A stretch of 64,000 bases of DNA from Saprospiraceae bacterium (GCA_016710265.1 JADJJL010000001.1:868001-932000); one strand, 5' to 3'; counted from the first letter of the stretch, positions 26,801 through 36,155 are shown. Notes: generated by a model from the sequence alone, not told the origin. A program made the numbers and translations.

Positions 26801-26998
26801 CAATATCACAGTTCTTATATGGAACCGGCATTGGAAGATGTGGAAAAAGTCGGAAAGATGATTACAGAGAGTTATGAAAAAATTAAAAAAGGGATTTTTA
26901 CTCCAGGTTGCGGTGAAGAAGATTGCATTTGGTGCAATTATTACCAACAGAAAAAATTAGCTTCTATTTCGGAGGAAGATGAAATTGAAGAAGATTAA
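23861..26998 (+). CDS. UvrD/Rep-type helicase with C-terminal PD-(D/E)XK nuclease and Fe-S cysteines
   Basis: A 1045-residue protein. The superfamily 1A helicase core spans about 1-700: Q-motif-like LNPAQRKAV, Walker A AGPGTGKT near 38, motif II VDEYQD near 275, motif IV ENYRST near 334 and motif VI VAMTRAERQLY near 694. Residues about 780-1030 hold an AddB/RecB-type nuclease with GKIDRID and VIDYKTG catalytic segments. Cysteines 789, 1017, 1022 and 1025 (LKCPLTFY ... GCGEEDCIWC) match the 4Fe-4S clasp of AddB-like nucleases. Such enzymes process double-strand breaks. Having helicase and Fe-S nuclease in one chain recalls AdnA/AdnB or stand-alone AddA-like proteins; no partner gene is adjacent. 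It overlaps ald by four bases, convergently. Confidence 0.88.
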   Translation: MKSREERIFNFEQEYSKLNPAQRKAVDCTEGPVMVIAGPGTGKTQILATRIANLLLKNPILPSNILCLTYTDAGVIAMKKRLSEMIGPESYDIGIFTYHAFCNKVISDHAQEFNLFGEHALADDLDIIEILLDILTKLPSTNPLFSLREYYSQVIRNLKKLFQDIKKENWDVVELQNAIKHTLDHLHLDPTLVYLRNSKENKKGDLNQRKYKEAKLKYEKSLAAIQVFSKYQEVLNQKNLYDYDDLINWVIDKFKMDEDFLAAYQEKYQYILVDEYQDTNGSQMEIIRLLCSYWDSPNIFAVGDDDQAIYRFQGANLSNMSDFIQRYHPELILLQENYRSTQAILDASSSTINYNQDRLVHVIDGLSKELMAAGKNKIYNSLPAIIQYSDAYSEVQLTCQKINDLIKHQSISPSSIAVLFRKNDEAESYARVLSHLGIPFKQSKTADVLAEPLIVAILNILQYLHIESKNPFGGDESLSHILHQPFIGLDTIDLAKVFWHFNLLKENLYATNQFSSKPFSLRLLIGDSTFLENAGINSKETFIEFSKSIENIIAEKELYTIQILIEKLFYSFNIIEYILKSVDKANQLQILHSFFNYIKDLSVKKPEIKLDELLQIFPKLKEYNIPIPVLKYSGIAEGVLLSTMHSSKGLEFDTVFIVNQTESSWKRKQDSQYLLPDPYIGTSNHSDEDDRRLFYVAMTRAERQLYVSYPKIISAKKLQNPCRFVNELTGSGGVSFNEEILSEDQFNDHLTMNLSFYRRNFDQLDHDYLIRFLEKFEMSATSLQKYLKCPLTFYHEIVLRIPGARTAYMGFGNAIHYALEKYISANFSSEELDLELLKFNFMTGMRRYKSHFTETEYNRYSDEGLRHLQGFLKSHSDDWKSAIQIKTEVPFKNKRYQSVPISGKIDRIDIYPTGIRVIDYKTGNPNRAKEKTKAPDEKQPHGGEYWLQMAFYRILTNTDSILYPSFLGGCFYYIVPDNHGQYHSSYMEPALEDVEKVGKMITESYEKIKKGIFTPGCGEEDCIWCNYYQQKKLASISEEDEIEED

Positions 26999-28209
26999 AT
27001 AATGGAGGTAAGCAGCAATTCTAAATTCGTATATTTAATTCCAAATCTTCTGCTCAAATATTCATTGGTCAGACATCCTTTATAAGTATAAATTCCATTT
27101 CGAAGACCTCTGTACTGATACAATATTTCTTCGATGCTGCCTGCATCTCCTGCTCTTTGCAAAATAGGTGTCATAATATTACTTATAGCGATAGATGCAG
27201 TCCGAGATACCTTGGATGCTATATTTGGTACACCATAATGAATGACTCCATGGACTACTCGTGTGGGTTGTTCGTGTGTGGTCAATTGGCTGGTTTCAAA
27301 ACAACCTCCTTGGTCGATCGAAACATCAATGATCACAGATCCTGGCTTCATTTGCAAAACCATTTCTTCCGAAACGACGATGGGAGTTCTTCCAATTTTC
27401 GAATGGATGGCACCAATGACTACATCTGCAGAAACCAATTGCTGCAATAACGACACCGGATTGAGTGAGGAGGTATAGAGAGGAATTCCTACTCTGCTTT
27501 GTATTCTGGTGAGTTTGTGTATTTCATCATCAAATATTCTGACCGAAGCTCCTAATGCAAGAGCTGCTCTGGTTGCAAACTGAGCAACAACTCCAGCACC
27601 CAATATTAGTACCTTAGCTGGAGGAACTCCACTGACTCCTCCCAATAATACACCTCTTCCTTTGTTGGTGTTGGTTAATAATTCAGCAGCTGTGTGAATC
27701 ACAGCAAGTCCGGCAATTTCACTCATGACTCTCACCAAAGGAAAGCTATTGTCTTCTGCTTGCATGTATTCCATGGCCAACGATGTCACTCTCTTTTGGC
27801 GCAAGGTCTGTATATATTCAGGTTCAATCACTGGAAGTTGAAGAGGAGAAATTAAAAGTTGATTGGTCTTAAATAAACCCAATTCTTCCAAAGAAGGTGG
27901 CGAAACCTTTAGAATTACATTGGCTTCAAAGACTTGATCTCTTGAATAACAAATTTGAGCACCTGCTTCTGAATAATTGTGATCCGAAAAATTTGATTTT
28001 TCTCCGGCTCCTGATTCTACCAAAACTTGATGACCTCTGGCCACCAAATTGTGTACAGAATGAGGAACAAGCCCAACCCTATTCTCATGGTAAAAACTTT
28101 CCTTGGGTATTCCTATACTGATTGAATTCTTTGCTTTCAGGAAGTCTTTCATTTCAACCTGAGTCTGTGTAAAATTTTTCTCTATCGGAATATAAACAGG
28201 GTGGCTCAT
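26995..28209 (-). CDS. Alanine dehydrogenase/NAD(P) transhydrogenase alpha family
   Basis: A 404-residue enzyme with an N-terminal catalytic domain (IGIPKE, NRVGLVPHSV and a VESGAG segment) and a central Rossmann domain (KVLILGAGVVAQFATRAA). Family members either interconvert alanine and pyruvate with NAD(H) or form the alpha subunit of proton-translocating transhydrogenase. No transhydrogenase beta gene is adjacent, so alanine dehydrogenase is the better guess. An N-terminal extension of about 30 residues precedes the usual start of the fold. Its ATG overlaps the tsaE stop (ATGA), so the two are translationally coupled. Confidence 0.82.
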   Translation of the reverse strand: MSHPVYIPIEKNFTQTQVEMKDFLKAKNSISIGIPKESFYHENRVGLVPHSVHNLVARGHQVLVESGAGEKSNFSDHNYSEAGAQICYSRDQVFEANVILKVSPPSLEELGLFKTNQLLISPLQLPVIEPEYIQTLRQKRVTSLAMEYMQAEDNSFPLVRVMSEIAGLAVIHTAAELLTNTNKGRGVLLGGVSGVPPAKVLILGAGVVAQFATRAALALGASVRIFDDEIHKLTRIQSRVGIPLYTSSLNPVSLLQQLVSADVVIGAIHSKIGRTPIVVSEEMVLQMKPGSVIIDVSIDQGGCFETSQLTTHEQPTRVVHGVIHYGVPNIASKVSRTASIAISNIMTPILQRAGDAGSIEEILYQYRGLRNGIYTYKGCLTNEYLSRRFGIKYTNLELLLTSII

Positions 28210-28643
28210 GTCTTCAACTTTAAAGTGTATTTTCTTAAATCATTTGACAATGTATCTATTTTAATCCAGGCATATGGCATTTCATTTAACAAAGGAAGAA
28301 TCAATTCCGGCCATTCTATTATAAAATAAGCATCCTGGTATAAATAATCAATGACTCCGGCATCATGTACTTCATTCAAAGTGTTAAGCCTGTAAAGATC
28401 TGCGTGATAAATTTGATTTAATCCAAAGGAAGTATTGATACATTCATATTGATTGATGATAGAGAAAGTTGGACTGCTTACTTCCTTTTCAAAACCCAAT
28501 AATCGTCCAAATTGCCTTACCAGATGGGTTTTTCCTCCACCAAGATTTGATTCAAGACACCATATTTTAAAAGGAAACATCCGTTTAATCCAATCAAGCA
28601 AGACAGCGTCAGGAATTTCCGGACCTGATTCAAATTCGTACAT
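28206..28643 (-). CDS. tsaE: tRNA threonylcarbamoyladenosine biosynthesis ATPase TsaE
   Basis: A 145-residue P-loop ATPase, normal length for TsaE, which works with TsaB and TsaD to make t6A37 in ANN-decoding tRNAs. The P-loop reads SNLGGGKTH (32-40), with Ser in place of the usual first glycine. The family segments SSPTFSIINQYE, HADLYRL and IIEWPE are all present. It heads an operon with ald. A TAnnTTTG box lies only six bases before the ATG, implying a nearly leaderless message. Confidence 0.92.
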   Translation of the reverse strand: MYEFESGPEIPDAVLLDWIKRMFPFKIWCLESNLGGGKTHLVRQFGRLLGFEKEVSSPTFSIINQYECINTSFGLNQIYHADLYRLNTLNEVHDAGVIDYLYQDAYFIIEWPELILPLLNEMPYAWIKIDTLSNDLRKYTLKLKT

Positions 28644-28648
28644 CTTTG

Positions 28649-28656
28649 CAAAGGTA
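28649..28656 (-). promoter_or_regulatory. -7 promoter box of tsaE-ald
   Basis: The minus strand reads TACCTTTG, a full TAnnTTTG match, ending five bases before the ATG. Confidence 0.6.
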
Positions 28657-28697
28657 CAAACTTAAGTTTATTGCTTCTAATGGATTTAGATAGAACT

Positions 28698-30728
28698 TTA
28701 TAAAGCGATCAACTTGTAAACAGATTTCTTGCTTTTATTCTTGACTACGGCTAGGATAATTTTGCCCGACTCCATTTGTAAATTGGTTTGCACAAAATTA
28801 ATACCTGAATTCAAAAGATAATCTTTGGTTTCAAAAAGCAATTTTCCTTCAAGATTGACCAAGCTTATATCACAGACCTGAAGATTTTGCGATTGGAGCA
28901 TTAGACCAAAATTTTCATTGCTGTTTATCCAAACTTTTAGGTCATTTTCAAAAGCGAGATCATTTTGATCATTGGTGGCCAAATCGGTCACAATGGTCAT
29001 GACAGAATATCTTCCAAGTGAAACATTCGATTCATTGTTTTGGATGACAGGAATGCTGTTGCTCCAATAATTATTTTCTGAGGAAGTATAAGCGGTTTGG
29101 TTTATTAAATTTACTGGCCAACGAATATTTATATTTTGATTGCTAGAGCTAGAATTGACCAACACGGTGACAAGGGTCCTGTTTTTTTCATTCAAATAAC
29201 TTGAAGCATAAAGTCCTGTGGCACCTGTTAATGAAGAAGTTAATAGTTTTGCACCAGGTCTTATATATTTAAAGAAATGTTTGGCTGCTACATATTTTGG
29301 AGAATTTTGTCTTAGTGTTGGGCTGGTTAGTCCTTGGTCTGATACAAGACCATTTGCATCTACATCCGAAAAGGTCCAATATATCCAGGCACTTTCAACT
29401 CCTGTGGTAAGGGCTTGATGGATTTTAACGGCTATACTAAAACCTCCTTGACCCGGAAATCCGGATTTAGGAAAGATCCAATCTGGGTGTTCCCCGGAAG
29501 TTTCGGTCATCCAACTTTTCTTTCCATAACTACTAAATCCTTTAATGTTGGAAGGAAGACCTTGAGCTGGGCTATTGGTCCAACCATTAACCCACCATTG
29601 CCAGGTCCGAGGATCTGAACCTGCAGAGCTGACACCGTCTGGTGCATATCCATGGATACAAAAGAAATCAATCGCTTTTTTAGCATCTGCATCTCGGTCT
29701 ATGTTGTGAAGGTATTGCAGATTTTTATGCACAGGACCTCCATACTCCCACAATCCATAGGCATCTCCTCCCAAAAGATCTTCTGGTCCCATAATTTTGA
29801 TGTCTTTTAATTCCGGATATTTATCAAACTCAGCTCTCACGATTTTTAAAGCTGTGATGTACTGAGAAGAAAGTGGGTAAGTTGCGCTGTTGTAAAACTG
29901 TTCAAAATTCAATTCATTTTGGATACTGATGGCATAAAATTTTATTTTATGAAATCTTTGGTATCCCGCGATATAAGCTGCTGTACTTCTGGCAAACTGA
30001 GTCAAAGCGCTGGTTGGACCAGATCCTCCCATGGATTGATCATTAAAAACTTGTAAGGGCGTATTGGAAACATCTAATCTACCTCCGGCAAAATTTCCTC
30101 CCCAAACAAAAGGCCACGGCGTATTTTGTACAGGTCCCGGCCACCAATTTTGATTGTATCTATTGCCAGAAGAAACTTTTACCCATGGCAATGGAGACCA
30201 TATGGAAGCGGTCATTGTCCTTTCTATACCTGCGATTTGATCTGCTGATATTTTTTGAAGAGCTTGATTGGTTTGATATCTAAATACAAGAATATTTCTT
30301 TCTATATCTGGTCCCATCACAGCGATCGGTGCAGATCTGCCTCCAAAAGTCCTGCCGTAATCCTGTGCATTGGTATAAGTTCTGACTCTATTTCCTTCAG
30401 GACCATTTGGATTGGCGGGATCTTCCAAGTTAAAAACCGAACGCGTCTGAGATCCCATAAACCAAGGAGAATAATAACTGAGATCGGAATAAGGCGATAC
30501 GAGTACAGGTGTGAGATCTACCCTAAAAATACTGCAATCCATGTCTTCGAAAAACAGTTGATTCCACCAGGATTGATTGAGCACATCTCCACTTTGATGG
30601 GCTCCAAATCCATCGATGGTGTGCAGGGGTTTATCCAACTCAATGTTTAAAGTATTGGTTTGAGAATTGAGTTTTATTGTACTAATAATCACAACGATCG
30701 TCAACAAATGGAAAGTATAAGTTTTCAT
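28698..30728 (-). CDS. Secreted GH30-like glycoside hydrolase with T9SS sorting tail
   Basis: A 676-residue exported enzyme with signal peptide (to about 23). The N-terminal TIDGFGAHQSGD segment is typical of family GH30 and related clan A hydrolases. The probable acid/base is the Glu in SIQNELNF (about 270) and the nucleophile the Glu in WMTETSGEHP (about 408), followed by AWIYWTF. An Ig-like beta region (about 500-590) and a Por-secretion-type C-terminal tail (about 600-676) follow. GH30 enzymes cut xylan, beta-1,6-glucan or glucosylceramide; the substrate here is unknown. It is monocistronic, with no SusC/D partners nearby. The 347-base gap upstream (30729-31075) holds only AT-rich sequence and the next gene's promoter. 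Confidence 0.82.
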   Translation of the reverse strand: MKTYTFHLLTIVVIISTIKLNSQTNTLNIELDKPLHTIDGFGAHQSGDVLNQSWWNQLFFEDMDCSIFRVDLTPVLVSPYSDLSYYSPWFMGSQTRSVFNLEDPANPNGPEGNRVRTYTNAQDYGRTFGGRSAPIAVMGPDIERNILVFRYQTNQALQKISADQIAGIERTMTASIWSPLPWVKVSSGNRYNQNWWPGPVQNTPWPFVWGGNFAGGRLDVSNTPLQVFNDQSMGGSGPTSALTQFARSTAAYIAGYQRFHKIKFYAISIQNELNFEQFYNSATYPLSSQYITALKIVRAEFDKYPELKDIKIMGPEDLLGGDAYGLWEYGGPVHKNLQYLHNIDRDADAKKAIDFFCIHGYAPDGVSSAGSDPRTWQWWVNGWTNSPAQGLPSNIKGFSSYGKKSWMTETSGEHPDWIFPKSGFPGQGGFSIAVKIHQALTTGVESAWIYWTFSDVDANGLVSDQGLTSPTLRQNSPKYVAAKHFFKYIRPGAKLLTSSLTGATGLYASSYLNEKNRTLVTVLVNSSSSNQNINIRWPVNLINQTAYTSSENNYWSNSIPVIQNNESNVSLGRYSVMTIVTDLATNDQNDLAFENDLKVWINSNENFGLMLQSQNLQVCDISLVNLEGKLLFETKDYLLNSGINFVQTNLQMESGKIILAVVKNKSKKSVYKLIAL

Positions 30729-31010
30729 AAAGATGGTATTGAATGAATAAGACTATTATGAGATAGTTTATGTTGCAAAGAAAAGAAAAATTATTTAATG
30801 GACTTGGTAAACTACCAATCACCAACGGTCAGGTATTTAAAATAAGTTCTGAATTTTGTCCATTACTGTTAAGTGCAAAATTTAGTGATTCTAACTTATC
30901 GAACTGTTTTTTGGTATTAAATAATTTGTTTGAAATTTTGAAATAAATTAATATTTCAAGTTTAATAATTGTAAAAATAAATTCTTTTTAATTTTCAAAA
31001 TAATCCTATT

Positions 31011-31018
31011 TATCTTTG
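31011..31018 (+). promoter_or_regulatory. -7 promoter box of the SulP transporter gene
   Basis: TATCTTTG, a full TAnnTTTG match, giving a leader of about 50 bases. Confidence 0.6.
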
Positions 31019-31075
31019 AGATTAACAATTGGACTAATTACAATCCAAAAATTTAATAAATAAAAAAGAATTTCA

Positions 31076-32749
31076 ATGAATAAAATGTCCATGGTTTTGC
31101 CTTCGAAAGGAGATTTATTTGGAGGGATTACTGCTGGAATTGTAGCCTTACCTTTGGCATTGGCATTTGGTGTTCAATCTGGATTGGGTCCGGCTGCTGG
31201 TTTGTATGGCGCGATGATATTGGGGTTTTTTGCAGCATGGCTGGGTGGCACAAACACCCAAATCAGTGGTCCCACAGGACCAATGACCGTTATAACTGCA
31301 GCGACGGTTGGTTCAATGTCTGCTGCCATGGGAAGTATTGAAGTTGCATTACCAGCAATCATTGTTTGTTTTATTCTTGCCGGAATTATTCAAATTGGAA
31401 TGGGATTGGTCAAACTAGGTGGATACATCAAGTATATTCCTTATCCTGTCATATCTGGTTTTATGAGTGGTATTGGTATGATCATCATTTTATTACAAAT
31501 ATTTCCCGCATTTGGTTTGGATTCACCCAAAACCACCATAGATGTAATTAAAAGTTTACCATCCCTTTTTCAAGGTATGAATGTATGGGCTACTTTTTAC
31601 ACCATTATGACCATTGTAATTATTTACTTATTTCCTAAAATTAAAACAGGAATTCCTAGTAGCCTTGTAGGGTTGATTGTAATTTCAATTCTCGCTACTG
31701 TATTAGCTTATGAAGTCCCCATCATTGGAGATGTACCAAAAGGATTACCGGTCCCACAGATCAATGGTTGGTTGACAATTCCGCAAGATGTTTGGCTTCT
31801 CATTCTTAATTCGGCGGCAACTTTGGCAGCATTGGGTGCTATAGATTCTTTGCTTACGTCAGTCGTAGCTGATAATTTAACACGAACGCGACATGATAGC
31901 AATAAAGAATTAATTGGACAAGGAATTGGTAATGCAATATCAGGATTGTTTGGCGGTATTCCGGGAGCTGGTGCTACGATGCGTACCTTGGTCAATGTGA
32001 GATCCGGTGGTAAAACAAAAGCATCAGGGATGATTCATGGTTTGGTGCTGTTGGTCATCTTGGTTGGAGTTGGGCAATATGCTGCGTTAATTCCTAAATC
32101 TGTTTTAGCAGGAATATTATTGACGGTGGGCTTATCCATATTGGATTATAAAGGAGTAAGACATGTTTTTAAAGTGCCCAAACACGATGCCATCATTATG
32201 ATCATCGTTTTTCTGGTGACCGTATTTCTTGATTTATTGGTAGCTGTAGGTATCGGAATGGTGATGGCCAGTATTTTATTTATGATCCAACTTGGTAAAT
32301 TAATGGAAGATAGGACGACCTTAAAATCCATTGAAAATGCGCATCCAGATGATCAAAAATTGGTTATAAAAGAAATTCCTAAACAACATCATCATAATAT
32401 ATTAATCGACTCTCTCGATGGTCCGTTATTCTTTGGATATGCCAGTGCTTTTCAAAAAAAATTCTCCAAAGTTCCAGAGGTAAGATTTATCATTTTAAAC
32501 ATGAAAAAGGTTCCTTTTGTGGACCAATCTGGTTTGTATGCCATGGAAGAAGTCATCTTAGACACGGAAACAAAAGAAGTAGATATACTTCTAGTGGGGT
32601 TACAGAAACAACCTAAAGCCAGATTTATGTCTATCAATGTGATTCCGGATCTTATTAATGAAGAGCATATTTTCGAAGATATGGAAAGTTGTATTTTCTT
32701 TATAAAAAATTATTATCTAGAAAAAGACAAACTCAATCCGGAATTGTAA
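31076..32749 (+). CDS. SulP family anion transporter with STAS domain
   Basis: A 557-residue inner-membrane protein. The 12-14 helix SulP core covers about 15-410, beginning GDLFGGITAGIVALPLALAFG and including SGPTGPMTVI and the FGGIPGAGATMRTLVN segment. A cytoplasmic STAS domain occupies about 435-545 (ILNMKKVPFVDQSGLYAMEE). SulP proteins carry sulfate, bicarbonate or similar anions; several close bacterial relatives are Na-dependent bicarbonate transporters. The substrate cannot be read from the sequence, and no carbonic anhydrase or sulfate gene is adjacent. The following gap to gyrB holds no gene. Confidence 0.9.
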   Translation: MNKMSMVLPSKGDLFGGITAGIVALPLALAFGVQSGLGPAAGLYGAMILGFFAAWLGGTNTQISGPTGPMTVITAATVGSMSAAMGSIEVALPAIIVCFILAGIIQIGMGLVKLGGYIKYIPYPVISGFMSGIGMIIILLQIFPAFGLDSPKTTIDVIKSLPSLFQGMNVWATFYTIMTIVIIYLFPKIKTGIPSSLVGLIVISILATVLAYEVPIIGDVPKGLPVPQINGWLTIPQDVWLLILNSAATLAALGAIDSLLTSVVADNLTRTRHDSNKELIGQGIGNAISGLFGGIPGAGATMRTLVNVRSGGKTKASGMIHGLVLLVILVGVGQYAALIPKSVLAGILLTVGLSILDYKGVRHVFKVPKHDAIIMIIVFLVTVFLDLLVAVGIGMVMASILFMIQLGKLMEDRTTLKSIENAHPDDQKLVIKEIPKQHHHNILIDSLDGPLFFGYASAFQKKFSKVPEVRFIILNMKKVPFVDQSGLYAMEEVILDTETKEVDILLVGLQKQPKARFMSINVIPDLINEEHIFEDMESCIFFIKNYYLEKDKLNPEL

Positions 32750-32882
32750 ACAATGTTATTAAATCCATAGTGACATCAATTCTCAAAAACTATTTGAAAT
32801 AAATTATTAAATAATTTAACCCAAGGTAGTTTTTAAAAAATCAACAGTTCAACTTAAATATTTATGAATGCTTTAGAAAGAT

Positions 32883-34820
32883 TTAAACATCTATTCTTGC
32901 ATAATGAGCATGAGACTCAATAAATTCACGACGCGGCGGAACATCATCTCCCATCAATTTAGAAAAATAATGACTGGCTTCTAAATCACTTTCAATGGTC
33001 ACTTGGGATAAAATTCTTCTTTCAGGATCCATGGTAGTTTCCCAAAGCTGTTCTGCGTTCATCTCTCCCAAACCTTTGTATCTTTGAATATGAACTGAAT
33101 CTTCTTTACCGCCGGATAATTTTTCAGTGATTTCTTTACGGTCTTTTTCGTTCCAAGCATATTCTGCTTTACTTCCTTTTTTGATCAAATATAGCGGTGG
33201 TCTGGCAATATACAAATGGCCTTGCTCGACCAATTGTTTCATGTACCTATAAAAGAAAGTTAATATCAAAGTAGCAATGTGGCTTCCATCTACGTCGGCG
33301 TCGCACATGATAACAATCTTGTGGTATCTCAGCTTAGTAATGTTAAGAATTCGTTCGCCTTCTTCATTCTCTTGAATAAATACGCCTAGTGCAGTAAAGA
33401 TATTTTTAATCTCTTCGTTTTCGTAAATTTTATACTCCAATGCTTTTTCAACATTTAGAATTTTACCTCTCAATGGCATGATCGCCTGATAATGTCTGTT
33501 ACGACCTTGTTTGGCGGTACCACCTGCCGAATCTCCTTCCACTAAAAACAATTCTGATTCAGCCGCAATTTTTGAAGAGCAATCTGCTAGTTTTCCTGGC
33601 AGTCCCCCACCACTTAATACGTTTTTACGCTGAACCATTTCTCTGGCTTTTCTAGCTGCTTCTCTTGCGGTGGCTGCCAAAATAACCTTATCAATAATTC
33701 GTCTTGCTTCTTTCGGATTTTCTTCTAAAAACGAACTTAGAGCATCACCTAAAATTCTGGATACAATTCCTACTACCTCAGAATTTCCCAATTCTCCTTT
33801 GGTTTGACCCTTAAACTGAGGCTCTGGTACTTTTACAGAAACAATCGCCGTTAAGCCTTCTCTAAAGTCATCTCCACTAATTTCTACTTTCAATTTAGAA
33901 AACATTCCTTTGTCATCTCCGTATTGTTTAAAAACCCTCGCAAGGGCTCTTCGAAATCCTGATACGTGGGTTCCTCCGTCTCTGGTATTGATATTGTTGA
34001 CATAAGAAAATACATTTTCCTGATAGCCCGTATTGTACATCAATGCTACTTCAACTTCTACATTGTCTTCCTTACCCTTTACAAAGATTGGTTCTTCGGT
34101 CAGCGGTGTTCGGCTTTGGTCAAGATATAAAGCGAATTCTCTAAGCCCTCCTTCTGAAAAAAACAATTCATCTTTCGGGAATTCCTCTCTTTCGTCTCTG
34201 AGATAAATATATAAACCACTATTTAAAAAAGAAAGCTCTCTTAATCTGTGTGCAAGCGTATCGTAATTGTAAATTAGGGTTTCAAATATTTCTGAATCTG
34301 GTTGGAAAGTCACTGTAGTTCCACGCTCTGAAGCTTCGCCAATTTGGATCACATCCGCTTTAGGTTTACCCCTTTCATACTCTTGCATGTACTTTTTACC
34401 CTCCCTTCTTACTTCTACACGAACATAGGAAGAAAGTGCATTTACACAAGATACACCCACTCCATGCAAACCACCTGAAACTTTATAGGAATCTTTATCA
34501 AATTTACCTCCTGCATGCAAAACAGTCATCACCACTTCCAAGGCCGATTTTCCCAATTTTTCATGCATATCTACTGGAATTCCACGGCCATTGTCGCTTA
34601 CTGTGACTGAGTTATCTTTATTGATACTGACTTGAATATGTGTACAGTGTCCTGCCAAATGCTCATCAATCGAATTGTCCACAACCTCCCATACCAAATG
34701 ATGTAAACCTTTGGTATCCGTACTACCAATATACATACCCGGTCTACGCCTGACGGCTTCTAAACCTTCGAGTGCCTGGATACTACTTGCACTATAATCG
34801 CCACCTTTTTGCGCTGTCAT
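32883..34820 (-). CDS. gyrB: DNA gyrase subunit B
   Basis: A 645-residue protein of the short GyrB type, lacking the extra C-terminal insert of enterobacteria. The GHKL ATPase domain shows RRPGMYIGST, VVDNSIDEHLAGHC and DNGRGIPVD. The transducer region carries SYVNNINTRDGGTH, the TOPRIM domain has EGDSAGGTAKQGR and DADVDGSH, and the C-terminus ends in QRYKGLGEMNAEQLWET. With GyrA it introduces negative supercoils. It is more GyrB-like than ParE-like by the QLWETT and EGDSAGG context, though the two can be hard to separate. It has its own promoter box. Confidence 0.95.
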   Translation of the reverse strand: MTAQKGGDYSASSIQALEGLEAVRRRPGMYIGSTDTKGLHHLVWEVVDNSIDEHLAGHCTHIQVSINKDNSVTVSDNGRGIPVDMHEKLGKSALEVVMTVLHAGGKFDKDSYKVSGGLHGVGVSCVNALSSYVRVEVRREGKKYMQEYERGKPKADVIQIGEASERGTTVTFQPDSEIFETLIYNYDTLAHRLRELSFLNSGLYIYLRDEREEFPKDELFFSEGGLREFALYLDQSRTPLTEEPIFVKGKEDNVEVEVALMYNTGYQENVFSYVNNINTRDGGTHVSGFRRALARVFKQYGDDKGMFSKLKVEISGDDFREGLTAIVSVKVPEPQFKGQTKGELGNSEVVGIVSRILGDALSSFLEENPKEARRIIDKVILAATAREAARKAREMVQRKNVLSGGGLPGKLADCSSKIAAESELFLVEGDSAGGTAKQGRNRHYQAIMPLRGKILNVEKALEYKIYENEEIKNIFTALGVFIQENEEGERILNITKLRYHKIVIMCDADVDGSHIATLILTFFYRYMKQLVEQGHLYIARPPLYLIKKGSKAEYAWNEKDRKEITEKLSGGKEDSVHIQRYKGLGEMNAEQLWETTMDPERRILSQVTIESDLEASHYFSKLMGDDVPPRREFIESHAHYARIDV

Positions 34821-34842
34821 TTACCTATTTTAAAAATGTGTG

Positions 34843-34850
34843 CAAAGATA
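34843..34850 (-). promoter_or_regulatory. -7 promoter box of gyrB
   Basis: The minus strand reads TATCTTTG, a full TAnnTTTG match, 22 bases before the ATG. Confidence 0.6.
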
Positions 34851-34955
34851 CTAAACTTTACGCTCATATTTTAATATAAAAGCCATAAAAAGAAGCCATA
34901 AAATATAAAGAAAAGATAACAGGCTTAAGCCTTAAAAACGAGATCCAATGCTAAA

Positions 34956-35975
34956 TTATGTGGCATTGGTTTGAGTGTATTGCTTCGCATAAAGATCAAT
35001 CAATAAGATAAGTGAGGAAATCAATATAGGTCCGAAAATTAAGCCTAAAAATCCAAATAACTTTATTCCAATAATGACTCCAAAAATGGTAATCAGAGGA
35101 TGGGTATTTCCGATTTTATCTTGAAGCCAAAATCTGAAAACATTGTCTACAGATCCAACCAAAATAAAACAATATAAAAATAAAAAGACACCATAACTTT
35201 CATTGCCATTGTAAAGCAATACGATCGACAGAGGTAAATAAATGATCATAGATCCAATGATGGGAATGAAAGAAGCAATAAATGTCATAAATGTCCATAA
35301 AAATGGTTCTGAAACACCAGCTATAAGATAACCTGCCATAGCAACCAAACTTTGAACAAGTGCAACCAAAGGAACGCCAACTGCATTACTGAAAACCATG
35401 GAATTTAAATGTTTTTTCAACTGTTCACTGACTTTTTGATCCAATGGCAACAGACCTGTTAATCTCCTTTCAATGGTCTTACTGTTCATCATCAGATAAT
35501 ACAATAAGAAATACATAATTAGCAAAATGGCGATGCTGTTGAGTGTGGCAGACAAAAAACTTCCACCTTCCTGTACCAACCAATCTCTTCCCATGACGAT
35601 TGAATCATCTGAAATTACATCAAAACCCAATTTGCGCTCCAAATCTTTTGAAAATTGCTCTAAATAGGAAAAGATTTCTTTCGAACTTTGGAGATATGCT
35701 TGAATCCGACTACTGATAACCTTCACTATTGCCCATGCAGGTATGACTAATACGATTAGTGTGATCATTATCATACTCATCGTGGACCATATCGGTGACC
35801 ATTTTCTCTTGACAGTTAAGTAAAAATGGGGTTTTCTTAAAAGTATGTAAAGGGTATAAGCGCCTAAAAACGAAGGTAAAAAAATTTTTAGTTCCCAAAA
35901 TATAATGGAGATTAATAATAGGATTATTACTATGAGTACAAATTGTCGAATAAATTGGCTGGATATTGCTTGCAT
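34956..35975 (-). CDS. AI-2E family (PerM-like) transporter
   Basis: A 339-residue membrane protein with paired N-terminal helices (about 10-35 and 62-85), a soluble segment and a C-terminal group of helices. It carries the family pattern in LVQSLVAMAGYLIAGVSEPF followed by FIPIIGSMIIYLPLSI and the ending FGFLGLIFGPILISSLI. Family members export autoinducer-2 or act as Na/H antiporters; function here is unknown. It is monocistronic with a promoter box at 35995-36002. Confidence 0.88.
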   Translation of the reverse strand: MQAISSQFIRQFVLIVIILLLISIIFWELKIFLPSFLGAYTLYILLRKPHFYLTVKRKWSPIWSTMSMIMITLIVLVIPAWAIVKVISSRIQAYLQSSKEIFSYLEQFSKDLERKLGFDVISDDSIVMGRDWLVQEGGSFLSATLNSIAILLIMYFLLYYLMMNSKTIERRLTGLLPLDQKVSEQLKKHLNSMVFSNAVGVPLVALVQSLVAMAGYLIAGVSEPFLWTFMTFIASFIPIIGSMIIYLPLSIVLLYNGNESYGVFLFLYCFILVGSVDNVFRFWLQDKIGNTHPLITIFGVIIGIKLFGFLGLIFGPILISSLILLIDLYAKQYTQTNAT

Positions 35976-35994
35976 TTATGATGTCAATTAGCTA

Positions 35995-36002
35995 CAAAAT
36001 TA
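35995..36002 (-). promoter_or_regulatory. -7 promoter box of the AI-2E family gene
   Basis: The minus strand reads TAATTTTG, a full TAnnTTTG match, 19 bases before the ATG. Confidence 0.55.
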
Positions 36003-36155
36003 GAGGTTAAAATTTAATACATCCAAATTATTTAATTCAATTTAAACATCAGGTAAAATCTAGCATATTGGTATGTTCGTTGTAACAATATTTGATTTTA
36101 TTACACCCCATGAAATTTTATAATGTTGAATTTTTAAATTTTGGGTCGCAAAAAA

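Noticed and set aside
28698..32749. A polysaccharide utilisation locus around the GH30-like gene
   Set aside because: No SusC, SusD, further glycoside hydrolase or regulator is adjacent; the neighbours are housekeeping genes and a SulP transporter.
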